Origin: Basidiobolus ranarum
Lineage: Eukaryota > Basidiobolomycota > Basidiobolomycetes > Basidiobolales
Reading direction: 5' to 3'
Length of the DNA: 30,958 nucleotides
Assembly (NCBI GenBank): GCA_040143965.1
Contig: JASJQH010006969.1
Location: forward strand, 1 to 30,958
Below are positions 10,193-19,637 of this stretch, one piece after another. Below the pieces are notes generated by a model. It saw only the letters and a program-made list of their open reading frames with translations. It was not told where the DNA came from and did not search any database. A program made the translations under genes and the position numbers. Numbering within the stretch: position 1 is the first letter of the stretch; each line of letters begins with the position of its first letter.

Positions 10193-10758
10193 TAATTGTT
10201 CTATATTTTCCGCATTCAGAGTTAATGGATCCAGAAAATGTTATTCATCAGAATTAAACTTTCAAGATCTTCAAAACCTAAAAGTAACGTGTATTTTAGT
10301 TCAATATGGCTGCTATTTGCAGTGGCAGTGATGGAATCGATATTAATATGATCCAAATTCACTCAGTCCTAAAGTGATTTAGTCATTTATTCTTCAACAT
10401 TTTCGGTATCTTGTTCCAAGTTCTTAGAGCCAGGTACCACGATATTGATACCAATTTGTACAGGCACTTAGTGATAGGTGCTGGTGATAGATTCTTAATG
10501 GAACAAAGCGTGAAATTATTGATTTATACTTGAGAACAAGGGGAAAACCCTGTTTTAATGAGGACATCGTTGTTGAGGTCATCACTTTCCTATTTTCTCT
10601 CCAAAGCTTCGATGATTGAACACATATGCTGCTACTTCTACTGCTTCAATGATATCACGTCAAGTAGTAGCATTAAAATGACATCATAAGAACACCACTG
10701 AGGTACTTTTAAAGCGAATTTATTTAGTGGCGATACATTCAACACACACATCAACTGA
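10193..10758. other. Convergent intergenic region with coding-like minus-strand scraps
   Basis: It lies between the stops of ZNG1 and PEX7. On the minus strand a piece ending at TAA 10387-10389 reads VPVQIGINIVVPGSKNLEQD and six more codons, preceded by a possible acceptor at about 10468. Further up, scraps such as VEVAAYVFNHRSFGEKI (about 10660-10610) and VLIKTGFSPCSQ (about 10565-10530) are in other frames. These may be remains of a decayed gene or chance; I recognise no family. Confidence 0.3.
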
Positions 10759-12028
10759 TCAGCAAGGTGGATTAAATATATGAATATGTTCATCCCAGGC
10801 GCAAGTAGCTACCTGACCTTCGCGATAAAGATTGAAATCAACTCCGAGGACAAATTCAGTGTGAAGATCATGTACGTGGAGTAGCTGTGATTTTGTAATA
10901 TCCCAGAACCTTGTGGTCATATCGTAGGATGTAGTGGCAATTAAGTCGCTATGATGTGGTGAACATTTCACATTACGAATAGCGAATTCATGCCCACGAA
11001 GTATAGTTACCGGGCGATCTGGGAATCGGATATCCCATACCTTAGCAGTGTTGTCTACCGATCCCGTGACAATCATGCCTTCTCGATACTTATTCCAATC
11101 CAAGGATAGAACTTCATTCGCGTGGGCTCTGATGGTTTGCACACTGTTAGGCATCTTAGTATCCCACAACTTGACCGTTTGATCACCTGACGCAGAGGCA
11201 AACATATCAGGGTTTGTTGGAGACCAAGAGGCGTTGTACACACAATGAGAATGCTCGGCAAATGTCATCAGCGAAGTAGGGCTTTGTGGTGACCACTACA
11301 ATGGTAAAATCGATTAAGAAAATCTGAACTCTACGTAAATATAATCTGAATTGTTTCTATACCAATTTGATAGTATGATCCCAAGAGCTGGTTATGAAGG
11401 TGTCTTTTTTGATAAAGTTCCAATTAACTGAGAACACTTCTCTTTGATGTTCTTGCCAGTTTTTGATAGGAAATTGCTGTATATCAATAATTAGCATATC
11501 AGATATATATCCCATTTCTTATGTTAGTCACGAGGTAGCTTACAGGTGCATTCACATCCCACAATTTAACAGAACCGTCCCCACTAGAGGTAGCCAATTG
11601 GTTTTCGTTTTGTTCACTCCAGGCAACATCATACAGTCCATCTTGAGTATCGTACCTATATAGTAAGCCCTATTAAACTCAAGGAAACATAAACAAATTC
11701 TATGACATAGTACACACATATTAGAGACTGCTATCCCAGCTGGACCAACTCCGGTATCTAGCACGTAAAGTCTACCATTTCCAACTAAACCGAAATTAGC
11801 AGAAGCCGCGCAGGCTAGTTTATTTTCAAAAAAGGGACTGAATTGGACCTATCAAAGGGATATTTATTTAGTATACTTCAGTTTTGCAATTATATCTGTG
11901 AATTTAAAGGAAAGGTGGTCGAGGTGAAAGTGTTAAAAGCAGGTCCCGACCTTTTCCTCCATTTACAAAAATTACAAAGGAGAACTTACCGAATAACCGT
12001 TATACCCTTCGGTACGAAATTTAAGCAT
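10759..12028 (-). CDS. PEX7: Peroxin 7, PTS2 import receptor (five exons)
   Basis: Exons are complement of 11990-12028, 11718-11848, 11544-11655, 11363-11476 and 10759-11295, for 310 aa. PEX7 is the cytosolic WD40 receptor that binds PTS2 signals and carries cargo to the peroxisome docking complex. The N-terminus MLKFRTEGYNGYS, then VQFSPFFENKLACAASANFG and GNGRLYVL, is diagnostic. Six WD units follow with typical ends: GDGSVKLWD, SSWDHTIKL, GDQTVKLWDT, VDNTAKVWDIRFPDRP, SYDMTTRFWD and CAWDEHIHIF. Exon 2 is joined at a GTGTGT donor (11717-11716), chosen to keep frame into YDTQDGLYDVAW. The end at IFNPPC is typical of a short family member. Confidence 0.93.
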
Positions 12029-12490
12029 ATTGCAATGGTTTATTGGAAGTGTAGAAACTAAACAAGAAAAAGAAAGATATTTGAACTAGATAACTTTCCA
12101 GTTGTTCTACGTGGGACTTCAATTACAACTGTACTTTTAAAAAGATAAAACCCAAATAGAAACACTCACTTTGGTTTTCGTAACGATACAGTGGAAAATA
12201 TAGATTTGCTAAGTAAAATACTTGCGCTTCTATGACCTCGATATGTTCTATTTACACGTGATCCGATATTTGACCAGATTATCATTGATGTGGCTGTGAC
12301 AAATAGATTTGTCATGCTATATCCTTGCCAGCCATTAATGTGAGAATATACTTGATTTACTACCTTAGTAGCACAATATAACGTGAAAGCATGGATTATC
12401 ACAGATAGCTTGGTTTATACACAGTTATCGTGCCAATTTATTACCAGTGATGGACATAAAACAAATAAATAACAATTGGAGATATTGAAC
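12029..12490. other. PEX7 upstream region
   Basis: This separates the PEX7 start from the cactin stop, both on the minus strand. The minus strand has a 78-codon open frame at 12166-12402 with a hydrophobic segment (TNLFVTATSMIIWSNIG). It ends near a GTGAGT donor, and a TTTAG acceptor lies just upstream of the PEX7 ATG, so part may be a spliced PEX7 leader. I do not call a protein here. Confidence 0.35.
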
Positions 12491-14491
12491 CTAACGACGA
12501 TAGAAATGTCTTCTGAAATGAAAGTGAAGTTGAAGAACACCACGGTCGAAGCTGCTGCGGAATCCTTTCTTGTGTGAATACTCCCATTCTCTGTTGACTA
12601 TACGGAAGGCAATATCCTCATATGGTGGGCCAGCGACGAACCGGATGAAGACCGTCTCTCCATTTACTGCTTCTGGGTCCTTCTCAATCTTATACGTAGG
12701 CGCTTGAGATTTGTCGATTAGATCAGGATAGAAGATGTTGAACTTGTAGCCTTGAACAACTTTAGGTGGTGGGTTATCAACGTCATAATGGGTCTGGTTG
12801 TATTTGTTCCATTCGTAACCAGTATGTACACGATTAAAGAAACGAGGCTTGCGAGGTCGATATTTGTCCTCCCAAAAGTACGTTGTCTTACCTAGGGAAG
12901 CCTCAATGTTGAAGAAGTCTTCATCTGCATCCAGATCTTGTGCTGCCTCCTTTTCATATAATATCCGAGATATCTCAGAGTCAAGGTCAGTTTGCACTGC
13001 CTCAATAGGCTTCCGGATTTTTTCCATCTTACGAGGAAAGAAGTGATTCTTTTGAACTTCCTGGCGTGCTTGACGCAGTTTTTCAAGATCTTCTTCGGGG
13101 TCCAAGATGGGCAATTCACGGTCGTCACGGGGGATATTAATGAATGGCACAGGGCTCATTGCTCTATCATATGGTATTCCTTGCTCCACTTCTACAGCCG
13201 TGACCACAACAGCCTCATCAACTTTCGGTAGCTCTTGCAGTGTCTCTTCAAGCTCATGCTGAACCTTCAAGGCATCCTCTCGCTGCTTATTCCGAAGCTG
13301 CTCAAGTCTCTTTTGGATGATAATTGTGTGCATATTTCTAAGCTTAACCTTGGCTTTCCATACTACTAAGGCCTTAAGGAGCTGCTCCCAGTATTCAGTA
13401 TCTATAGGTTCGTTACTAGAGAGTTTTCGGTTGATCTGTTCTTCGAGAATAGTGAGCTGCTCATAGGTCTTATTAGATAGTAGGTTTGTAATATCATCAG
13501 CTACTGCGTCGGCAATTCCGCTCGAATTGATGGCTTGAGCCCTTAAAGTAGAGAGTTTGTCTTCACAAACAACACTCATTGCCTCCCAAAATTCTATATT
13601 TTTCGGCTTCTTCTCAAGCGTTAAATATAATTGCAAATCATTTTTAAGTTCGACAACGTCCTCGTATTCCAGATCTTCGAAAATCGCATATGGCTCGTCC
13701 ATGCTTATTTCTAAACCAAGGTCTCCGGCTTTATCTCCTTCATCAGCAAGTCGAATATTTATGGCAAGGATATCGATGGGCTTTGCTCTATTTTCTTTGA
13801 TACGAATTTCGGCGCGTAACTTGGCTTGTTCCAAGTGGAACTCGTCTTCTTTGGACTTCCAATCACCCAGAGCTGCTAAATCAGCCTCTCTTTGCAACCT
13901 ATTCTTCTCCTCTTCTCTTAGTTGCATTTCAATCTCTCTCTCAGCACGTCTCTTGTTTAACTTTTCGATTTCGATCTTGGCCTCTTCTTGGCGTTCCCTC
14001 TCACGTCTCTTTATTTCACTCTCTGACAAGCCTAATTTCGAGTCTTTCTCCTTCTTCTTACGCCAAACGAATTTCTGGCCCAGATTGGAATCACCAAAAG
14101 GATTATCCACCTCAGAATACCCGAAATTCTCCGCTATAGCCAAGATTTCACTACGTTTTTCTCTTCTCTTTTTTTCTTTTCTATCTTTTCTTTCTTCTGA
14201 AGTCTCCCTTCTCTTTGATTTTTTTTCCTTGTTTTTTTTGGATTTTTTGGAGCGTTCATCATTTACTGTTGAAGATTTATGTGCTCTTGAACTTCTAGGA
14301 CTTGAAGAGCGACGATCTCTATCACTTGACACCGATCGACTTCTACGACTTCGGCGTGGTGATCGTGACCGTGACCGTGTGGGTGAACGTGTTGTGGAAG
14401 GTTTATTTCTACGATAATCGTCAGGTGAAATATCTCTATCACGTCTTCTTGATTTCCGTACTTGCTCTGGACTAACAGAGCGACGAGGCAT
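12491..14491 (-). CDS. Cactin, spliceosome-associated protein
   Basis: A single exon of 666 aa, starting at MPRRSVSPEQVRKSRRRDRD. Cactin is a conserved nuclear protein of the late spliceosome; in animals it also touches NF-kB signalling and in fission yeast (Cay1) telomere proteins. Residues 1-110 are an Arg/Ser- and Lys-rich domain typical of splicing factors. Then comes the cactin signature NFGYSEVDNPFGDSNLGQKF, followed by a long charged helical region (RRERERQEEAKIEIEK) and the cactin mid domain (about 230-410). The highly conserved C-terminus is complete: YFWEDKYRPRKPRFFNRVHT, GYEWNKYNQTHYD, GYKFNIFYPDL and FRSSFDRGVLQLHFHFRRHF. It has no introns, in contrast to its neighbours. Confidence 0.96.
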   Translation of the reverse strand: MPRRSVSPEQVRKSRRRDRDISPDDYRRNKPSTTRSPTRSRSRSPRRSRRSRSVSSDRDRRSSSPRSSRAHKSSTVNDERSKKSKKNKEKKSKRRETSEERKDRKEKKRREKRSEILAIAENFGYSEVDNPFGDSNLGQKFVWRKKKEKDSKLGLSESEIKRRERERQEEAKIEIEKLNKRRAEREIEMQLREEEKNRLQREADLAALGDWKSKEDEFHLEQAKLRAEIRIKENRAKPIDILAINIRLADEGDKAGDLGLEISMDEPYAIFEDLEYEDVVELKNDLQLYLTLEKKPKNIEFWEAMSVVCEDKLSTLRAQAINSSGIADAVADDITNLLSNKTYEQLTILEEQINRKLSSNEPIDTEYWEQLLKALVVWKAKVKLRNMHTIIIQKRLEQLRNKQREDALKVQHELEETLQELPKVDEAVVVTAVEVEQGIPYDRAMSPVPFINIPRDDRELPILDPEEDLEKLRQARQEVQKNHFFPRKMEKIRKPIEAVQTDLDSEISRILYEKEAAQDLDADEDFFNIEASLGKTTYFWEDKYRPRKPRFFNRVHTGYEWNKYNQTHYDVDNPPPKVVQGYKFNIFYPDLIDKSQAPTYKIEKDPEAVNGETVFIRFVAGPPYEDIAFRIVNREWEYSHKKGFRSSFDRGVLQLHFHFRRHFYRR

Positions 14492-14926
14492 GGTATATAG
14501 TTTATCTAAAGAGAGTTGAAAGGAGTCAAAGTGAATAGGGAACGAATTTTAGCTTGATTTGATTGAATTTGAATTGAATAAATTTAAATATCATTTCAAT
14601 TTTATTCAATTATTGGATGGGTTCAATGGAAATTTTCGTCGAGTTATTACAATAAATGGATTTATTGTATATTTGAAATCGTATGATGCTTAGAAAATAA
14701 TCATTGCTTTTAAAAACTTCACTCTTTATATCACGAAATATTCGAAATGTAGTGACATTTAAAATGACTTTTAAAGTTTGAGAATTTTTATTTCCATTCT
14801 ATCAGCTGAAGTATAGTTGATGAAAGTTTGAAGATTATTTATTATTGAAGTTTATAGTTTCCATCCTTATACTTTACTATCTCAACAAAATTTTAACATA
14901 TTTAATATATATATGCTAGTGGTTAT
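14492..14926. other. AT-rich cactin promoter region
   Basis: Very AT-rich with no coding signal. It should hold the cactin promoter (leftward) and ends at the first solo LTR. Confidence 0.5.
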
Positions 14927-15252
14927 TGTTGAAATATATTGGGAGTTTGTTGGAAGTGCTTTTTTGAACTAGAAGAATTGGTGGCTTTCACTTATTGATT
15001 TATTGAATAGAAAGTAGACATTTATAGTTTTGTAAGAAGTAGACAAACAAACATGTAGAATGTGTTAAAGAAGGTCCCCGGTACATGTGTTCAAGTTGGG
15101 CTTCTATAATAAGTTCTCAAAATGTATATATCTTCAAACTTCTAAGTAAATTCCTCTTGAGAATAGTGGATGATACCTTAAGGAAATATGGGATAACTAA
15201 ATACTAAGCTATATATGACTATATAAGTGTTTAGGCTATGCTAATTTCAACA
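14927..15252 (-). mobile_element. Solo LTR of the copia family (copy 1)
   Basis: About 326 bp, in reverse orientation to the LTR at 29339. On the plus strand it begins TGTTGAAATATATTGGGAG and ends GCTAATTTCAACA, so termini are TGTTG and CAACA. Internal landmarks shared with the other copies are TTGATTTATTGA, CATGTGTTCAAG, TATATATCTTCAAAC, GGATAACTA, TACTAAGCT and GACTATATA. It is more diverged than copy 2. I see no matching 5-bp target duplication at its ends. Confidence 0.8.
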
Positions 15253-15385
15253 AAAAGCATATTGTCAAAAATTTGGATCTTGTATAAAATAGTAAAGTTT
15301 CCAACAACATAGTATTGCAGTGCAAAAACATATTAGACTCAAAACTGATTAGTAGTAATAAACATAAATATATGTAGTGTTGGCA
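15253..15385. other. Spacer between two LTR copies
   Basis: 133 bp of AT-rich DNA between the two minus-strand LTRs. It has no primer-binding site, purine tract or pol similarity that I can see. With a target duplication around copy 2, it is more likely host DNA than retroelement interior. Confidence 0.4.
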
Positions 15386-15390
15386 ATAGT

Positions 15391-15718
15391 TTTTAAAGTA
15401 TTTGGGAGCCTGTTGGAAGTGGTTTGGAGAATTAGAGAAATCGGTGGTTTTCACTGATTGATTTATTGAGTATGAAGTTAAAATTTATAGTTTGGTCAAG
15501 ATGTAAGTAAACTAACGTGTAAAATATGCTAAGAACAATTCCAGGAACATATGTGCAAAGTCTGGGGCTTCTAGCACTAGTTGGAAAATTTATATATCTT
15601 CAAACCTCTTAGTAAATTCCTTATGAGAATAATGGGTAATATCTTAGTTCAATATAGGATAACCTAGTACTAAGCTCTGTGTGACTATATAGATGTTTAG
15701 GCAATGCTAATTTCCCTA
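15391..15718 (-). mobile_element. Solo LTR of the copia family (copy 2) with target duplication
   Basis: About 328 bp, reverse orientation. The match to the LTR at 29339-29686 is obvious by eye, including GGAGCCTGTTGGAAGTGG and GGAGAATTAGAGAAAT near the left end and TTTAGGCAATGCTAATTTC at the right end. The 5-bp word ATAGT flanks it directly on both sides (15386-15390 and 15719-15723), the size expected for a copia target duplication. The terminal TG and CA are mutated. The duplication argues that a complete element inserted here and was reduced to one LTR by recombination. Confidence 0.85.
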
Positions 15719-17886
15719 ATAGTAATGGAATCATCTTCATAATATCCAAGTTGCTATTTGGGCTCTAGTTGAGCTATGTGACAATAGCAAGTTGAAGTGA
15801 ATGAGAAGCTAACATTTGGTGAAGATATTATATGCTTTGACTATTTTAACTTTGATTATTCTATTTTCATATTGAACCAATCCGAGTGTAGAGTTCATTT
15901 TATAAGGTGTGATTCATTAAACTCAAAGCATACAAACATTTTTTCTTAGAAAATTGAATGGAAAGTGTATATGCATGTTGGTAAAATATTTGAGTACCAT
16001 AACATTAATGTGTATTGCTGAAGTAAACAATGCCCAGCAAATATAGGACATATCTGGCATATGCTATGAAAACAGAATTACTGATCATATCCAAAGTTTT
16101 CTATTTCCGATATGTCCAAATCAAATCTACCAAGGATAAATATTTTTCAACTACTCCAGGCACTTCCGGTTGATCTCAAATTCAGAACAATCAGGTTAGA
16201 ATAATCATCTCTCTGGTATAGTGTATCATTGATGTATTGAATATTCTTCAAACATAACAAAGGCCAAATGGGAACATTGGTATTGAAGCTTCATATTTGG
16301 ATGGGATTTTTTTTAAAAAAACAGAAAGAATATATACTCCATACTCCATACTGTATTCTGATATTTCTATGTTTGTAGGGAAGTGTAGTGACGTATATAT
16401 ACTTATAATCAAGCTGTATTAACCTTTGTGTAATTTTAGGGTTAGGGTTAGATATTCAACCGCCTCTGATCATCTCTGACTTGTTTAAATACACTTTATT
16501 AAACTTATCATAATATGAACTTGTTTGAATCTCAGTTCAGTAATCGTTATTGAACAGATGCGAGGTTTAATAGAGAAGTTTATCAGAGAATTCGTTATTT
16601 TTGATAGACCGGAAGTTTCCAGCCAATAAAATTCCATAGAAAGGAATAATATCAGTCAGGAGCATAATCTTTGATGAGATGTGAAATTGATAAGGGACCG
16701 TTACCTATTTCCTCTATTTCAAGTTTCTAATCCTGATTGTCATATTAGTGAGTTTTTTCCTCGATCAATTCTGTGGAGATGATATCATTGATCGTATCAC
16801 CGACTAACCCCCGAAAGCGATCAAAGTATTATCCGCCTTCGGAAATGCAGATATGGTGGCTTAGATTGAAATATATACACCGCTCGTAGCTTGCTATTAT
16901 AGTTGTTCCTTATACGCGGAATTGGCATTTGAAGTGTGACTAAACAACATTTAATCCTGAATTGTTTCATTCTGAAAATACACGTATCTCTCTCTATGCA
17001 CAAGGCGATTCGACTTGATAGAAGGGGCTCACCAACAGAAGATATATGCGCTAAGCCACTGATAAAACGAAGTATATTCACAAGCTTTCATATGAAAGAG
17101 TAGCAGGGTTAGATGAAATTGTAAATACTCCGCTACAAAGACGAGCGCATTTGCTATCAAGCAAAGCATCTAATAGCTTATTGATGCAGCAATGCAGTAC
17201 GCCTTCACATATTTTAAACCAGTACTTGTGACAATTTGGTAACGGTGGCTTAGGAAAAATCTCTAAAAATAACTACCGTCTTTCTTGACAATGTATCAGA
17301 AGCCAAGCAGATCCATCAAATGTTTCATGGTTATCAGTTCGGGTCACTCGGCAAATTTAAAGGTGATCAATAGCAATAGTATCGAGAATGCACAAATCGA
17401 TATTTAGCATTCTGTATTCTGGCAAAAATGGAAGAAATTTGCTTAATTTGTTGTCATATGGGAGTCAACTTGAGTCATCTGCTTCAGATCAACTCTGGTT
17501 GGGGCCAAAAAAGAAAAACCTGCATCATACTCGTATTCCAAATAGGCCTATTTAGGAAGGTAAAATCGATTTTTATCCATCATGTGTGTCTATAGATTCA
17601 ACAAATTGGATATATCCGGCCAACCATTCTCTATTTAGTCATCTTAACTCTCGCTTTCACCCCGATCCCTCACCCTCGTGGTCATACGGAGTCAATTGCT
17701 GTTTACTGTTTTCTGTGAGTGGCTAGCGAATTTTCCTTATCACCTTATTATGCTATCTCACATCAATAGATGCTAGCTGTTGTACTTATATATGTATGAC
17801 ATTGGGTTATTCTAACTGCCGTAAGCAAAAGACCCAATCATGTTGAATTCCAATTGGTCATAGTTATAGAAGATGATTCAGTTTTC
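15719..17886. other. Long intergenic region before CPA1
   Basis: About 2.2 kb without a gene I can support. Short features are a TTAGGG run at 16436-16451, an ATACTCC triplet repeat near 16335 and a poly-T/poly-A junction near 16307-16321. On the plus strand about 17055-17231 reads HKLSYERVAGLDEIVNTPLQ, then RRAHLLSSKASNSLLMQQ, in one frame to TGA, which may be a decayed coding fragment. No match to a family is recognised. Confidence 0.4.
16436..16451 (+). repeat. Short TTAGGG run
   Basis: TTAGGGTTAGGGTTAG, two and two-thirds telomere-type units within AT-rich intergenic DNA. Such motifs can be Tbf1-type binding sites in fungal promoters or remnants of telomere repair. Confidence 0.6.
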
Positions 17887-17896
17887 TATATATAAA
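17887..17896 (+). promoter_or_regulatory. TATA box of the CPA1 transcript
   Basis: TATATATAAA lies about 120 bp before the AAP start codon. Transcription starting downstream of it would make the AAP ATG at 18014 the first long uORF; the only ATG between is followed at once by a stop (17914-17919). Confidence 0.5.
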
Positions 17897-18013
17897 CCCA
17901 GCATTCAAGTGCCATGTAGATTGTCTTTCTCTGAAAACTTCTGATCTTACCAATTCCCTTTAGTCGCAAATTGCGACCGTAAAGAAACAAGCTACTCGAC
18001 CTCTAAGGTTTAT

Positions 18014-18180
18014 ATGTACTGTCACGCCCAGGAAAAAAACTCATCCGATTATATCTCCGACCAAAGTACGTATACATTTCATTTCTTTGTCTACATCCTA
18101 TGGGATGGTAAAGAGTAATTAACTAACAATACTATCGCTTCACCTTTATAGTTTGGAAAGCTCTCGCTCAGACCTGCTAA
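18014..18180 (+). CDS. Arginine attenuator peptide (AAP) uORF, spliced
   Basis: A 26-codon upstream ORF ahead of CPA1, made of 18014-18065 and 18152-18180. The intron between (18066-18151, 86 nt) has donor GTACGT, a CTAAC branch site near 18122-18126 and acceptor TATAG. The spliced peptide carries DYISDQIWKAL at residues 12-22, the core of the fungal AAP. The first Asp is residue 12 and the Trp residue 19, exactly the positions in the Neurospora peptide, where the Asp is critical. In the known system the nascent AAP stalls the ribosome at its stop codon when arginine is high, lowering CPA1 translation. The usual His at position 17 is Gln here. The stop (18178-18180) is 128 nt before the CPA1 ATG. 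If the intron is kept, the uORF runs to TAA 18116-18118 as 34 codons and loses the IWKAL part. Confidence 0.92.
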
Positions 18181-18308
18181 ATTCAATCTAAACTCAAAGA
18201 ACACTGATAATTAACAAGATTTTCCTTCCGTCTAATTTCAACTTTTCAACGTCTAAGAAACTTATCTCTCAACCAAGCAATATAACAATTATTCATTCTA
18301 TCAAAAAA

Positions 18309-19637
18309 ATGTCATTCCTCATTTTTTCCAAGTCTTCTTCCGCTCTCTTTGGTGGACCCAAGATTGCCAGAAACCTATTTGCCATCCGCAAGCTCGCAAC
18401 CGTCTCCGACTCTCCCGTCCATTCTTCTCCATTTGTTCCTCCTGTCACTTCTTCAACTTCATCTCTTGCCGCTTTGAAGTTGAAGTCTGGTCAGATCTTT
18501 AAGGGTACATCATTTGGCGCCTCCAAATCAGCTATTGGGGAAGCAGTTTTTACTACCTCATTAGTTGGTTATCCAGAATCCATGACTGACCCATCATACC
18601 GTGGCCAACTTCTTGTATTTACACAGCCATTGATCGGAAATTACGGTGTTCCCGGTATGGCCAAAGATAAATACGGTCTTCTTAAATACTTTGAATCCGA
18701 GGCAATCCACTGCCGAGGTATTATAGTAAGTGACTATGCTACCAAGTATTCGCACTGGAATGCCGTGGAGTCTCTTGGTGAATGGTGTACTCGCTATAAT
18801 ATTCCAGCTATTAGTGGTGTTGATACCCGTGCCATAGTCCACGTTCTTCGTGACCAAGGTTCTACTTTGGGTCAACTGGCCATTGGGTCTCAGGATATCG
18901 AAGCGCCTGTAACTCAATTCGAGGATCCAAATCAGAGTAATCTCGTTGCGGAAGTTTCCACCAAGGTTCCCATCGAGTTTAATCCAGAGGGCAATCTCAA
19001 GATTGCAGTAGTCGATTGTGGTATTAAGCAAAATATTATCCGTTGTCTGGTTTCTCGTGGTGCACATGTTACCCTTTTGCCTTGGGATTATGATTATAAC
19101 AAGGAGGCCCATAAGTATGATGGTCTATTCATCTCCAATGGCCCCGGGTCACCCACCGCTCTTGGTGCAACTGTAAATCATCTTCGTAATGCCATCAACA
19201 CCTTCAACAAGCCTATCTTTGGTATTTGCATGGGCAATCTGGTTCTGGGACTTGCTGCAGGATTGGATTCATACAAGCTACGATTTGGAAATCGTGGACA
19301 CAACCAGCCCGCTGTGAACGTGGTTAATGGCCAATGTGTGATCACTTCTCAGAATCATGGCTATGCTCTTAAGGATGATAACTTGCCTTTAGGTTGGGAA
19401 AAATATTTCATCAACGCCAATGATGGCTCTAATGAAGGTATCCGTCATTTGACCAAGCCAATTCGTTCAGTACAATTCCATCCTGAAGCTAAGGGTGGAC
19501 CACAAGATACTGAGTACTTGTTCAATGAATTCCTCGATGAGGTTCGTGCTGACAAAATTAAGAGACATGGAGCTGATTACATTGTCGAAGAAACAATCCC
19601 TACCCAAAGAGAAAGAATCGCAGTGGCAGTCGCTTAA
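18309..19637 (+). CDS. CPA1: Carbamoyl-phosphate synthase, arginine-specific, small subunit
   Basis: 442 aa, one exon. The subunit is the glutaminase that feeds ammonia to the large subunit to make carbamoyl phosphate for arginine. Residues 1-35 are Ser/Arg/Lys-rich without acidic residues before Asp34, a likely mitochondrial presequence. The N-terminal CPSase_sm domain (about 55-200) has LKSGQIFKGTSFGA, TQPLIGNYGVP and SGVDTRAIVHVLRDQGS. The class I glutamine amidotransferase domain (about 230-410) has DGLFISNGPGSP, the nucleophile Cys307 in FGICMGNLVLGLAAG, ITSQNHGYA and the catalytic pair His391/Glu393 in VQFHPEAKGG. The usual GHQ after the nucleophile is GNL, as in some CPSases of other lineages; see findings. 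The tail after 415 is a short extension. It is regulated by the upstream AAP. Confidence 0.96.
   Translation: MSFLIFSKSSSALFGGPKIARNLFAIRKLATVSDSPVHSSPFVPPVTSSTSSLAALKLKSGQIFKGTSFGASKSAIGEAVFTTSLVGYPESMTDPSYRGQLLVFTQPLIGNYGVPGMAKDKYGLLKYFESEAIHCRGIIVSDYATKYSHWNAVESLGEWCTRYNIPAISGVDTRAIVHVLRDQGSTLGQLAIGSQDIEAPVTQFEDPNQSNLVAEVSTKVPIEFNPEGNLKIAVVDCGIKQNIIRCLVSRGAHVTLLPWDYDYNKEAHKYDGLFISNGPGSPTALGATVNHLRNAINTFNKPIFGICMGNLVLGLAAGLDSYKLRFGNRGHNQPAVNVVNGQCVITSQNHGYALKDDNLPLGWEKYFINANDGSNEGIRHLTKPIRSVQFHPEAKGGPQDTEYLFNEFLDEVRADKIKRHGADYIVEETIPTQRERIAVAVA

Noticed and set aside
13557-14417. 286-codon plus-strand ORF
   Set aside because: It is the antisense shadow of the Arg/Ser- and Lys-rich half of cactin, and its Ser/Leu/Phe composition follows from that.
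15253-15390. The two minus-strand LTRs as the ends of one short element
   Set aside because: The spacer has no primer site or purine tract, copy 2 has its own target duplication, and the two LTRs differ too much.
15236-15454. 72-codon minus-strand ORF
   Set aside because: It spans LTR sequence and the spacer between the two LTRs. Not a gene.
16821-17081. 86-codon minus-strand ORF
   Set aside because: No motif, no splice context and no matching family. Consistent with chance in AT-rich DNA.
17873-17944. A 23-residue ATG frame upstream of CPA1, first taken as the AAP
   Set aside because: It has no DY-SD-W core and overlaps the TATA box, so it probably lies outside the mRNA. The real AAP is at 18014.
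18594-19112. 172-codon minus-strand ORF
   Set aside because: Antisense of CPA1, with no family features.
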